Assembly (NCBI GenBank): GCA_024704765.1
Contig: JAKMXF010000233.1
Span: 496,001-560,000 of the forward strand
Source of the DNA: Oopsacas minuta
Taxonomy: Eukaryota > Porifera > Hexactinellida > Lyssacinosida > Leucopsacidae
Direction: 5' to 3'
Length of the DNA: 64,000 bases
Shown here: in pieces, positions 13,346 through 26,200 of the stretch
Layout of the letters: each line of letters begins with the position of its first letter
Numbering within the stretch: position 1 is the first letter of the stretch
Position numbers and translations under genes: made by a program
Notes under the pieces: model-generated
Seen by the model: the letters and a program-made list of their open reading frames with translations, nothing else
Told to the model about the DNA's origin: nothing
The model's database searches: none

Positions 13346-14783
13346 ATGGATATTCTAGGCTATGAAGTTCGACTACTCTACATCATCCTTGGTGCAATTC
13401 TCCTAGCATTCCTAGCGTTCCTTTCGTATCTAAGCAGATCAGGATTATTCTACACAGTAACACTTAGATTCAGCTGTCCTACACCAGATGTTATGCCACA
13501 AAAAGTGGCATATATTATGGCAAAGGGGTCGTATAAACACGCAGGACTATTGGTCAGACAAACAATGGATCTGATGAAAGATGGTAAAGTGTTTGCTCTT
13601 TATTATGATGACCCTGAAAAGGTGTTTACACATTCCGAAGATAATTTATGTAACCAAGGAGTTGACCCGGGTTGTAGATAAGATTTTTAGTCCTTAGGGG
13701 CCTTTGGAAGACACAGGAAGCGGCCCACAATGTATGCAACTATATGAGCCTCTTTTAATATATAAAATACATAAGAGCATAGTAGAACTGAGGTAGAACT
13801 GAGGTTGATTACTCGTTAGTAATCACGATTACTATTGATTACTATTTCAACAATGCAATTACCATCGTTCCCATAAAGCCCTTGGAGATTCATGTGCACG
13901 AATAATATGACCAGTCTCACTTTTGCTTATATGACTCTTTATTTAGACTAGGTGTTGATAATTACGAATGATTACATTTTGATTACAATCGATTACATTT
14001 GTAATCATAATCACCCTTATCATCAAGGTTCCTCAATCAGAACTACAGTATCTAGTAGGGTGTATGTTACCTACACAATCAGAGGTGTTAGCTGACCACA
14101 TGGATAACTCAGGATATACAATACACACATTCCCTCCTTGTAGCAACGCGCTAATAACTGAGTATCCGAATTATACAGGAATATCATTGTTCTTAGCTAA
14201 TTGGAGGATATTCCCAGAGATTAATAGGATGATGGCAAAGGTGAGAAACTGGTACTTAATATAGTTTCAATTCCAATTTGTTTATATCGATGTGTTGCGG
14301 GATTTACTTCATATCCAGTGAAAGTCTTTGAAATTCCGGGAAATGCGTTAGAGTCAATTCCTGTTATATCTAACACGAGTATTCCAAAATACCCCCTTAT
14401 ATCAAAGAGTGAAATTGTACAAATATGGTCCCAAACCGTAAAAGTAACAAATAATCCATCAGTCATATCTAAGTAATTATCACGGTCCTTTGAGCTAGGA
14501 TATAACAGGAGTTGACTGGAACCACTTTTTCCAATATTTTGTATGTTATAAAGTGTCAAACGAGTCTATTACTGCCACCAAATGGTCTGACAAAAGTGTC
14601 CGGGACAATGGAACCAATTTTGGTGTCAGTTCCAATTTATATTATTTTTAGAGAAAGCATGAAGAATTCCCTGTTATAGAAGTATACACGAGCACTTACA
14701 TCAAGTATATTGTTCCAGTTGATAACATGGCTAAATTCTATGTACCAGGAGTTAAGAGGAGACTAAAGACACATGTGGAGTAA
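13346..14783 (+). CDS. TEX264-like ER membrane protein, copy 1
   Basis: Three exons, 13346-13670, 14041-14240 and 14652-14783, give 218 residues with all phases closing. An N-terminal transmembrane segment (residues about 8-30, LLYIILGAILLAFLAFLSYL) is followed by a GyrI-like/SOUL-type domain with the family motifs FALYYDDPEKV, LVGCMLPTQSEVLADHM and MAKFYVPGVKRR. Vertebrate TEX264 is an ER-phagy and DNA-repair adaptor of about 313 residues whose disordered tail carries the LC3-interacting motif. This protein stops just after the GyrI-like domain, so that tail is absent. The ATG directly follows a polypyrimidine-TTTTAG, which could be the acceptor of a 5' UTR intron. Copy 2 lies 2.1 kb downstream. 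Confidence 0.85.
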
Positions 14784-15465
14784 ATCTGATTGGCTCAGAG
14801 GATTAGTATGCAGATGAATTTAGTATAAATAGAATTTGTCCCATTTGTAGTTGATGATACTTCTGCTTGTTTCGTAGTTATAGTTAAATTTAGCAAACTT
14901 ACTTTTCTTATTATTAAGTGGTGGTCCCAGGGGGACAAACTGAGCATGTGCCAGATCCTGGGACTGCCCCTGGGGAAGGGAACAATTTCCTAGTGACCAG
15001 GAGTGCACTTGGAATGTTCGTTGGAGGTATAATAATATTAGCTTTTTATTGAATAACAAACTCTCTTTTGGTTGTAGTCTTCAAAAATATTCCATTATAT
15101 ATATGAGCTAAGTTCGAAAGAACTATTTATATGAATAAATCTATTAATAGCAACATTTGCTAAATTTGAAGCTCAAGTTGCAGGAGAAATGAAACCCGAG
15201 TATAATCTATTGTAGTAGTTGATATTCACCCAAATCCATTCAATATATTATTAATTATTTGATGATCTTCGTAGGGGGACATAACATATAATCACATACT
15301 ATATTCCATGAATCATAGCATTCTATACGCGAATATATTCACCAACTCCCTAACGTCCTTCTGTGACGTGTTATGTCCCAGTTTCCATGGTTACCTCGTT
15401 GGTATTTGGCTACGCCCCGTGGGGGAGGTGATAATTGAATTAATTCCCATTTCCTAATATTTTAG
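14784..15465. other. Spacer between TEX264-like copies
   Basis: This is the 3' flank of copy 1 plus the duplicated upstream region of copy 2, including a truncated transposon-like repeat (15275-15441) that ends about 25 bases before the copy 2 ATG. No extra gene is seen. Confidence 0.5.
15275..15441. mobile_element. MITE-like family 1 copy upstream of TEX264-like copy 2
   Basis: Left-truncated duplicate of the copy at 13098, beginning at GGGGACATAACATATAATC. It was carried along in the tandem duplication. Confidence 0.7.
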
Positions 15466-16790
15466 ATGGATGTTCTAGGCTATGAAGTTCGACTACTCTA
15501 CATCATCCTTGGTGCAATTCTCCTAGCATTCCTAGCGTTCCTTTCGTATCTAATCAGATCAGGATTATTCTACACAGTAACACTTAGCTTCAGCTGTCCT
15601 ACACCAGATGTTATGCCGCAAAAAGTGGCATATATTATGGAAAGGGGGCCGTATAAAAACACAGGACTATTGTTCAAACGAACAATGGATCTGATGGAAG
15701 ATGGTAAAGTGTTTGCTCTTTATTATGATGACCCTGAAAAGGTATTTACACATTCCGAAGTTAATTTATGTAACCAGGGAGTTTACCCGAGTTATAGATA
15801 AGATTCTTAGTCCCTAGGTGCCTTTGGAGGTCACAGGAAGCGGCCCACAATGTATGCAACTATATGAGCCTCTTTTAATATATAAAACCACATAAGAACA
15901 CAGTTGATTACTCGTTAGTAATCACGATTACTATTGATTACTATTTCAACGATGCAATTACCATCGTTCCCATAAAGCCCTTGGAGATTCATGTGCACGA
16001 ATAATATGACCAGTCTCACTTTTGCTTATATGACTCTTTATTTAGACTAGGTGTTGATAATTACAATCGATTACATTTTGATTACAATCGATTACATTTG
16101 TAATCATAATCACCCTTATTATCAAGGTTCCTCAATCAGAACTACAGTATCTAGTAGGGTGTATGTTACCTACACAATCAGAGGTGTTAGCTGACCACAT
16201 GGTTAACTCAGGGTATACAATACACACATTCCCTCCTTGTAGCAACGCGCTAATAACTGAGTATCCGAATTATACAGTAATATCAATGTACTTAGCTATT
16301 TGGAGGATATTCCCAAAGATAAAAAAGATGATGGCAGAGGTGAGAAACTGGTACTTAATATAGTTTCAATTCCAATTTGTTTATATCGATGTGTTGCGGG
16401 ATTTACTTCATATCCAGTGAAAGTCTTTGAAATTCCGGGAAATGCGTTAGAGTCAATTCCCGTTATATCTAACACGAGTATTCTAAAATACCCGCTTATG
16501 TCCCAAACCGTAAAAGTAACAAATATTCCATCAGTCATATCTAAGTAATTATCACGGCCTTTGAGCTAGGATATAACAGGCGTTGACTGGAACCACTTTT
16601 TCCAATATTATCTATGTTATAAATTTTTGGTGTCAGTTCCAATTTATATTATTTTTAGATAAAGCATGAAGAATTCCCTGTTATAGAATTTTGCACGAGC
16701 ACTTACTTCAAGTATATTGTTCCAGTTGATAACATGGCTAAATTCTATGTACCAGGAGTTAAGAGGAGACTAAAGACACATGTGGAGTAA
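15466..16790 (+). CDS. TEX264-like ER membrane protein, copy 2
   Basis: Three exons, 15466-15790, 16140-16339 and 16659-16790, have exactly the same lengths as copy 1 (325, 200 and 132 nt) and give 218 residues with no stop. It has the same N-terminal transmembrane anchor and GyrI-like domain. It differs from copy 1 at scattered residues, for example an Ile for Ser change in the segment after the membrane helix, GPYKNTGLLFKRTM against GSYKHAGLLVRQTM, and EFCTSTYFKY against EVYTSTYIKY. Equal exon lengths with only substitutions suggest that both copies are under coding constraint. As in copy 1, the C-terminal disordered tail of vertebrate TEX264 is missing. Confidence 0.84.
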
Positions 16791-17211
16791 ATCTGATTGG
16801 CTCAGAGGATTAGTATGCAGATGAATTTAGTATAAATAGAATTTGTTCCATTTGTAGTTGATGATACTTCTGCTTGTTTCGTAGTTATAGTTAAATTTAA
16901 CAAACTTACTTTTCTTACTATTAAGTGGTGGTCCCAGGGGGACAAACTGAGCATGTGCCAGATCCTGGGACTGCCCCTGGGGAAGGGAACAATTTCCTAG
17001 TGACCAGGAGTGCACTTGGAATGTTCGTTGGAGGTATCGAAGATCGCCGAATTAATATATCTACCAAAACCTGGAAAGTATAAGAATCATAGCATAGCAA
17101 CTCAAAGAATGTGAATAATGTTATAAAGCACTAGAAAACAACCTAGAATTTCTATATCAACAAAATTGCTACAAAACTAATATTCAAATAAACTAATTGA
17201 AGTGTAACTGC
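16791..17211. other. Convergent intergenic region TEX264-like copy 2 / IARS1
   Basis: The 3' ends of a plus-strand and a minus-strand gene face each other. The duplication unit ends at about 17037. Nothing else is recognised. Confidence 0.5.
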
Positions 17212-20200
17212 CTATATTTGTTGAACTGTTAGAGATTTGTTTGAAAGAGAATCCACGTTTTCCCATGAGTAGGGTAGCAGAGATGTTCCTAGAAACAAAA
17301 ATGGAGTGTTAGATTGTTATTAATATATCACAGATTTGAATAGTAGCCGGGGTGAATATTCATATTTTAACACCCTTGGACGGGGAGACATCCTATACAT
17401 GAATATATTCACCAACTCCGCTAACGTGCTTCTGTGATGTGTTGTGTCCCAGTTTCCATGGTTACCTCGTTGGTATTTAACCAAAATTACAATATTATTC
17501 CAATTACCTTGATGAACTTGAATATTGTGGTTGATATTGCATACAACCTTTATCTAAAGTAAACAACAAAATAAATCAACAAATATCAAATGTACAATTA
17601 TATATATACAGTCGACTCCGATTATCCGGAGTGTCCGATTGACCGAAAAATGTTAAATATTAATCCTGGATTAGATTAGATTCCGTCCAGGAGAAAATGG
17701 TCCGATTAACCGGAGTCGACTGTATATATATATTCACACCTTCTTGACTAAATCTGTACGTGATAAAATGTAGTTCTTCCCTTGAGGATTTTCGAGTAAA
17801 ATAGTAGCTTTGGAATCTTCTCTCAAATTTCTAGTTTGTACATTCACAAAACAGCATTTGATGGGTTCATTTGTCTCTTCAAGTTCAACTTTAATGCCGT
17901 GCTATAAATAGAACTCTGCAAATTACAGTTTCGCCTCTTTGTGATACAGTGGAACCCCCGGAAATACGGTCACCCACGGGACCGAGAAAAATGGCCGTAA
18001 TTGTGAAACTTGTTAATGTCTATAGTATATTAAACGGGACTTTAAACAGTGGCCGGTATATCGAGGTGGCCGCTATTCTGGAGTGGCCGTTAAGCGGGGT
18101 TCCACTGTGTATCAGTAATATATACAATAGAATTTGGATAAGGTTCTACACCTGCCTCGGGAAACGAAAATTAGTTCTACTATATTTCCTCTAATGGTAA
18201 TTATTCATATTCTAACACCTTTTAGAGAACTCTCAACCCCCCTAACATACTTCTGTGATGTGTTATGTCCCAGTTTCCATGGTTACCTCGTGGTATTTTG
18301 CTACACCCTCAGCGAGGGATTATTGATTAAAGTGCAAAACAAAAATATTAAGAAAGTATTTACCTTCTGTCTGTTCAGATGAATAATCTTATTAGCTAAT
18401 TTACAATCTTCTAATAGAAATAAACAAATAAACAACAAAATAAACAACAAAGAAATGACATACTATTCAACAGTTGAGTTAATGAAGTTTCCTGCAATCC
18501 AAATATATTTGTGATCTAAAAAACAAACAAACAAATAAATAAATACAAACGAAACACTAACAAACAAAAAACTCACGTTAGCAACGACATTAGCAGCAGG
18601 AATGTTAACACCTTTAGGGTTTTCTAGCATAACAACAGCTATGTTCCCCTGGAATGTGACAGTGGTATAGGAACATAAGGGACAGCTAGATTGTTTTGAT
18701 TCTATTAATCCCAGCTGTAAGCGAACTAATCTTGTTGAATTTGGCTAGAAATAAACACAAATAAACATATGGATATTTACAGTCAGTGTTAACCTCCACA
18801 AATATTAATAAGAATATTCAAATTAAAGATCATAAATACCCTAGCAATACTAGTGGTAGTTAGGAATGTATTTTGTAATGTATTAATTCCAGAAAAAAGC
18901 TCTGATAGCTTTACAAATCGAACAAACAGTAAATAAGAAGTTCAGGATAATTCAAAGGTGAAGAAAATAGAAGAAGGAATGCTGTATTTAGCGGTGTGCT
19001 TTTGGCGGGAAATATTTAATTTTGGCGGAGATGAGAATATTTCTTTTAACCTGAGCTACAAAAAATGCGGGACACTTCTGATATTTGGCGGGCTTAGGCG
19101 GGAAATTACACTCAATAATTTTACTTACTTTTTGCACAGTTTTTTCGAGTATTAACTGAGGAATATTCTTCTGTGTTACAATTTCAATTGGAAAGCATTT
19201 AGAATTCAATTCTCCGCCAAATTCTTGTAATAACTCATTCATTATTTGTAGTTGATCCATCCACAGAAATAGTTTTGGTTTCAAATCGGTTATAAAGTTA
19301 TTGACAAGAGATTGCTTCCTGTCGACAGGGAGAGGATTCGCTTCTTTTGAGAAACTTTTGATATCATAGAGAAGGCGTGTCTCAGCATATATGTATAATT
19401 CCTGGAGCTTTGCTTCTAATTTAGCCTCGAAATCTAAAATATGACTATGGATTAATTCTCGATCTGATTTTCCTCTAAAGGTGAGTGTAGCCAATACCCA
19501 ACAATACAGTGGAGCATATTTCGGCATTCATTGCTCGTTGGGATATGAAAATTTTGTTGGTATACAAATTCTTATTCCTATTTATCCAAGAGGCAATTAT
19601 ACATAAAATACTGTCTCGCACAATCAGATTGAAGATTCTTTTGAAAATGTAAATATATACCTTTTATTTCATGTGACACATCCACACCTTCCAGACGCGC
19701 CACTTCGATAAACCGCGATTCTACTTCAGAGGCGAAATATGCAACTTCTTTTGGCTCCAATTTGGTTTCTTTCTCGATAGCATTTCTGTAATTCTTTGGA
19801 TATTCACGTACTTTAGATTTTGGATCAGCTGCGATTTGAGGTTTTCCGAAATTAGAAATTAGAGTATTTATAGCGTTTCGACAATTTGAGGTTGCCTTTT
19901 GATTGGTTAAACTTGAGAGATACTCTAGAGACCACTCCAACACCTCTTTGCATACCTTCTCATCTAATTTAGAATTTATTAAATAATCATCTATAACAGC
20001 CACCGAAGGAACTGGACACAAATAACCGTTATGTAGAGGTAGTGGCACATATAGACAGTTTGGCTAGACGCGTGAAGCAGGTGGCCGCTAAGTGTAAGTG
20101 GTAGTCAAACAGGCTTGACTGTACATAGCAACCAGATCAATTACATGTATCCCTATACACCTTAGAGTTTCTATAAATACGATAGAAAATAATAAATATT

Positions 20201-23200
20201 CTAATAAAATTGACTTAAGCAATCACAAATATCTGTAATGGCGACACAATTTCCTGAGACGATCTGCATGCCACTTCTCGACCACATAGAAGTAGAAATC
20301 AACCAATCAATAGACAGGTTGATATTCATCCTCAATCAGAGAAGGGTACATATCTTAACCACCTTAAGGAATAGGCGGGAAGAGATCAGGGCTAATCAGA
20401 TGACGCCTAAACAAATCGATCAACAGCTGTTAAAAGCCTGCAAACTTCTTGAAGGCCAGCTGACTCATAATCTGTTCCATTCCATACAGGAGAGAATGGC
20501 AGATTGGAGAAACAGTCGAATCCAAATATTCTCACAAACAGGAGACCTAGTCAACATATTCGGAGATCAACACCTGAATAAGCCATGGGGTGTCCTAATC
20601 CATCAGAACAACATTTATGTCACAGACACAGGACATCACACTATCCTCCAATACAAGCTCTCAGACCTAACAATGATTAAGCTAGTCGGTAGCCAAGGAT
20701 CTGGTAGTGAAGAGTTCGATTCTCCGAAACAACTCGCCATCTCACCTAATCAACACCTCTATGTACCAGATCATAACAACAACAGAATACAGATCATGAC
20801 AACAAATCTGGAATTCAAAGACTCGTTGCGACACGAATCCATGACTCAACCGGTAGATGTTAAATTCTCAAACAAAGAAATGTTTGTGTTGAGTACAAAT
20901 AACAATCCGTGCATCCACGTGTTTACTCTCTCAGGCGAGAAGTCCCGCTCCTTAGTAACCAGAGGAAGCAGTGGAATGCAAGTGAGAGGGACATTATTCT
21001 TCTGTCTGGACGACAACATAACATTCTCGTCAGCGAATGTGTAGATAACAAAATCAAAGTATTTTCACCAGAAGGAGACCTCCTACACACGATAGGACAG
21101 CAAGGACATGAAGCTGGAAAGTTTGGATTCACTATCGGCATTACAATATACAACAATAAAATAAGTTGCTTCTCTAAAAACGTGAATGAAGTGTATCCAG
21201 TAGACACCGGTTAATCGGACCACTTGGCCAGAAACAGAACCATCCAAAAGGTGTGAAATAGTTCCGGTTTATTGGTCTGTTCACTAATTCGAAGTGGCAC
21301 ACTTTATGGTGTTGAAAAAATACCAATACTCTTGTTACGAACCTTTCATTTCGAGTTGAGATTTAAGATTAACTAAAACTCTCAATTTTTCCTCTTCAAA
21401 ACATTCCTCAAGTTTATTAATACATTCCGCTTGTAACCAAGCAACACAACATTCCAGCATAGAGTAAGCTTCTCCAGGTTCCATACTGCAGTCTACTACT
21501 GTTACTGAGAGCTTATTAAGCCATTCAATAAGGTGACCTGTAAATAATAGAAAAGTAAATAACAACAAATTACAGCAGCGTTTCCCAACCTGGAAGTCCG
21601 CGGACGACAGCAGGGGGTCCACAGAATGTGTTAAAAAATTGGAATAGGGTGAAAAAGGTTGGGAACAGCTGATTTACGCGCTAAAATTGTAAAGTGGAAT
21701 CTGTTAACACAATACGAGTCATAATATCAAGTTCAATTTTTGGCGGGGAATTTGATTTTTTGGCGGTACAATAATTGTATTTATCTAATACAAAAAATGT
21801 GGGGTAACTCCGATTCTAGGCGCATATTGGCGGGATATAAAACCCAATTTATGGATTAGAAATATCCTAAATCGAGCCTTACCTTGTACTACGGTTTTGC
21901 CGTGAGAAACTAGCTTATCACTACAACCGATAAATCTAGCACTTTGGAGGTTATAGCAGATATCAACAGAATCTGTTGGTGATAATTTCATAAACTTCCT
22001 GAGTCGCTGTACTCTATTGGTTATTTCTCTAATTGCACCATCATTAATCAGCTGATAGGTAGGACACACGCTTAATAATACCAACACCTAGATATGTGGA
22101 TATGTTAAATGCAAATTTATATACGGAGTGGAACCAAGGTACAGATCAAGGGACAGTTGTATTTACATTTTCGTCTGATTGAGCTTCAAAGAATGAAAAA
22201 TGTTCTTCCTTTTTCTTGAACACAGTATGGATGTCTCCAGGACCAATTTGGAATCCCTCAATGGCAAGTTGGTCAATTTCTCCACTTTTGAGCTTCAAAA
22301 TAGAATCTTCATCAAGTCGTCGGATCCTCTCAGTAACAACTGGCATGCTGCCTTTGACACGTAGGCCTAAAATCTGGAATTCTGGTTCAGCACCTCTGTA
22401 ATACCCGAATCTGATAGGTTCATTTGACCATACTATTTCTTGTACATTGAGTTCCTATACACAATGATATTTATCAAATATGGACCAGGGATGTTACTAG
22501 GAAATTTGTAACTTACTTCTTTAATATAAGAAGTGTATGGAGTTGTTAAGTTGATGATTTCCTGATCATCTGATATGATTACAAATGTTCTCAGAGGTTG
22601 CTAAAGTAGTAAACACAAACAAATAAACAATTATAATCTCAAGTAAACAAAAATATATTTGTTTTTTTGTCCGACTAGATTGTAGAATTGGTAAGAGTTA
22701 CAAACTAGAAATTTGGTATGTGAGTGTCAAATTGTGTGCCTTAAATATATTACAAAATGTAAGTGGCATATTCACACATCTCAGAGAAAATGCCAAAAAA
22801 CGTGTCGGGGCCAATCAGGCCCGTATATGAAAGCTGAAATTCTATTGGTTAAACGGTAAATAAATGTACTACTATTATATAGCCGTGTGTATACATATTA
22901 ACACCTATCTGGGACAGTAAAATTATTGGACCATCCCAGCGGTCCACAGCCGACAGCAGGGGCCACGAGTATCATTACAGTGCAACTTCGATAATCGCAA
23001 AGCGTTTGGATCGGTCAAGAGTGTTAAGATAATCAAGAATTCAGTCCGTGGAAGTGGGTCCACTGGTGAAAAAGCACTCACCTTTAGAGGAACACTATTC
23101 TTCTCTCGTATAGTCCACCCTAATTCAATTACAGTCTGCATATTCTTCACACCATTATCTATTACTGTATCCACATAGTCATGTTTATACTCAGGAAGTA

Positions 23201-26200
23201 GTAAATAATGAACTGATTCTGTTTGTAATAAATATTTGCTTAGCTGTTTATTATTGTTGATGTTTATGTGTTTGGGCATTGCAAGAGCTGTTTTCAAGTT
23301 TTGATACATGTATTCTGTTATGAAAGGTGTGAATGAAGACTATTAAGTAAATAAAAACAAATAACAAACATGAATAGCAATTATTTAAAATATATGTGAA
23401 TACACTTACCATCAGTTTTACCATATTGAAAATAACTGAGAAAAGTGTCGTCAAAGATTCTTCCCATTCCAAAGCTCCCTCTTCACCTTTCAATCTTTTC
23501 TTATTCAACCTCAAATACCATTTAGTTAGCTGTTCTATAAATAGTAACAATCGAGGTGTCACTGTGTATAAGTGGTAGAGTTTCATCTCTGCTTTGACGA
23601 ATTTTATGAGAGATTGGCATGTTGAGAGAATCCATTTATCCATCTTGTTGCTAGGTTGTAAAGGCGCGGTTTCATCAAATATAAACTTGGAATTTGTCAC
23701 CTAAAATATGCAAAGCTAATTAAATCACCACCAAAAATGGCATTGCTAGAAAGCAGATCTCACTGGCAGTCACCAAATTACAAATTTTGTCACCTAAAAA
23801 ACAGAAAAATTATCCAAAATATTAAATAATAATTAACAAAATAGTTACACAATCAAACAATAACCTATAAAGTGTGACATGGCACAATTGGAACTATAAT
23901 ATAGTAAAATGATATTTGTAAAACATGACACTATTCTAAAAATGTGATGAATATGTAACTAATCAAAATAAACACGTCAACAATATTAATATCCATAATC
24001 CGGTATGACAAACCAAATGGCTCAATCTATCCTTCAATAATTACACTACTAATTCGGGTATTATATTACTGATAGGATTGAGCTATTCACTTCGTTAGTC
24101 ACTGCGAGTATATAAGAAACTTTACACTGTCGTGTATATGTTTAGAAAGTGGAAAAACTGAAAAATGGTGAGTTTGTAGCGGACGTTCATGAATACGGAC
24201 AGTTCCTTTCATATCTCTAGGCTATCGGTTCACAACCTGGGTTCCAAGGACCGCTTTCGCTCCACAGACGACAGCAGGGAGTCCATAGAGTGTGATAAAA
24301 ATGGTACAAAGGTCCATGCCCCATGACTTAGACGCAGACTAGGGGAGTAGGACGAGCTTGGAAGTGAACCAATTGGGTAGATAGTTCCAAGGCCTATTCA
24401 TTGAGAATATAAATTATAGAATGTAGATACTGTCGATATAGTTAATACAGAACTTCAAAATATTTTTGTGTCGCAAACACATAAAATTGTGTTGTATACC
24501 CAAAAAATGGTATAATTCAGCTTTTAGGCATATTTAAGACTCGATGTATATGTGAAAAACACGTATGTCGTGTGCCAAAAGTGTCACAGTGGCAATTACG
24601 CATCTTCTCTGCCACTTATCATATAGCCATGCCACATTACCACATTTATAGCTAATTATTTATTTATAGAAGAGTGTATTACTTCTAATCACAATACTAA
24701 TAACAATAACAACAGTTATCAGTCAGAAGATCATAAACATTGCATTTTTCTATCCACGAAATTCTCAAGAGCTTGCTGAAAGTGAAAGAGGCCTAGAAGC
24801 AGTGGTTGAGTATGGCATTCAAAAAGTGTCACAGAAAAGTGGCTTTCTAGACGGTTATACCATTAATATGACACATTATAATTCAGGGTGTAGTCAAACT
24901 ATTGGGAATAGAGCTTATATAGAAATGTTACAGAGTACTGAAAGGAATAGTTTCATTCTAGGTAACTTATCCCGCCTAAACTACCGATATCTTCCGGTTC
25001 GTAACCATTTTCACCCGTGAATCTCCTATACCAATTTTAACACATTATATGGAGCCCTCTCATAGACTAATGCAAATTTTGATAACACGTGGACACTCTG
25101 GTACCGTCCGTGGACCACCAAGGGGTCCATGGTCCCCAGCGGGAACCGCTGTGTACAATAAACACCCCGCTAATTAAATTAACAATCTACCCATTAGGTC
25201 CAGCATGTTCTCCAGCAGCTAATCCTATAGCAAGAGACGTTAGCTTCAAGAACATACACATAGTATCATATTCAGCTAGCAGTACTGAGCTCAGTGATAA
25301 TACCACGTTCAGGAATTTCTTTAGAGTTATTCCATCTGAGTTGGTGCTCGTCGAGGCGAGAGTTAATTTTGTCAAGAAGCAAGGATGGAGTAGAGTTGGT
25401 GAGTTGCTTGTTTTGGAGGTGTGAAATATGATTAATAGTTCATATTAAAGCCACATTCCTGAGGTTTGACAAATGATATCCGCTAATTTTCGAAATTCTC
25501 TCACAAAATAGTAAAAATTCATGGAAATTGCATAAGAAATTAGAAATTCTGACAAATTCGAAAATCCCCAAAATGATTGCAAGAGTAAAAATTATATAAA
25601 GTGGCACAGAAGTGGCAGATTGTGGCAGACACACTTGAAAGTTAATATGCAAACCCAATAGGAATTGAATTTTGAGTAATTCTTTGGGATAAAGTCACCA
25701 AAATTTGCAAATGTTTTCTTTGATTCTCAAACTTCTTTGGATTTCTTATAATCCTTCGGTTTATACACATTCTAACACCTTTCTGAGACTCTAAATTGAT
25801 TGGTTTAGCCAGTATAACAGTCTTATATATGTATACAGGGATAATATCCAACGTGGATTCTCTATTCTCGGCTACAGCAAGCAAAATAACCACTTTACTT
25901 ACAGCAGCTAACATTAACACAGAACTATTCCTATACGTTACAATTGAAACTATCCCAACAATTGTACAGAGGATTGTAGATGAGAGCTATAGTGTTTTGA
26001 TAGGGAACTATTACGCTGCAGATGCAGTGCTGTTTTTATGTGAGTTCTATAAGAGAGAGAGATTTTCACCAAGCGTTACCTGGTTAATACTAGGATGGTG
26101 AGTTGTAGAATTATGGAAGAACCACGGGCGGTCTCAGTAATTGGCATATCGGGGAACGACGAGGATCTTCAAATTCGAGGCCTGTAGGACCTACGGTTAG

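Larger units (their letters stand above)
12665..17037. repeat. Tandem segmental duplication (two units carrying TEX264-like genes)
   Basis: Unit 1 is about 12665-15030 and unit 2 about 15031-17037. Both begin with the same sequence (ATTAGCTTTTTATTGAATAA) and end with the same block (GGAATGTTCGTTGGAGGTAT). Exons, introns and flanks align. Unit 2 is shorter because of deletions in the upstream region and in intron 2. The duplication looks fairly recent because intron sequence is still alignable. Confidence 0.92.

Noticed and set aside
13861-14025. Repeated GATTAC/GTAATC words in TEX264-like intron 1
   Set aside because: Considered as a CRISPR-like or tandem array, but spacing is irregular and it is a simple AT-rich degenerate repeat in a eukaryotic intron.
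20238-21044. 268-codon NHL ORF as a functional gene
   Set aside because: It lacks about 90 codons present in its near-identical relative and loses frame in the propeller, so it was called a pseudogene.
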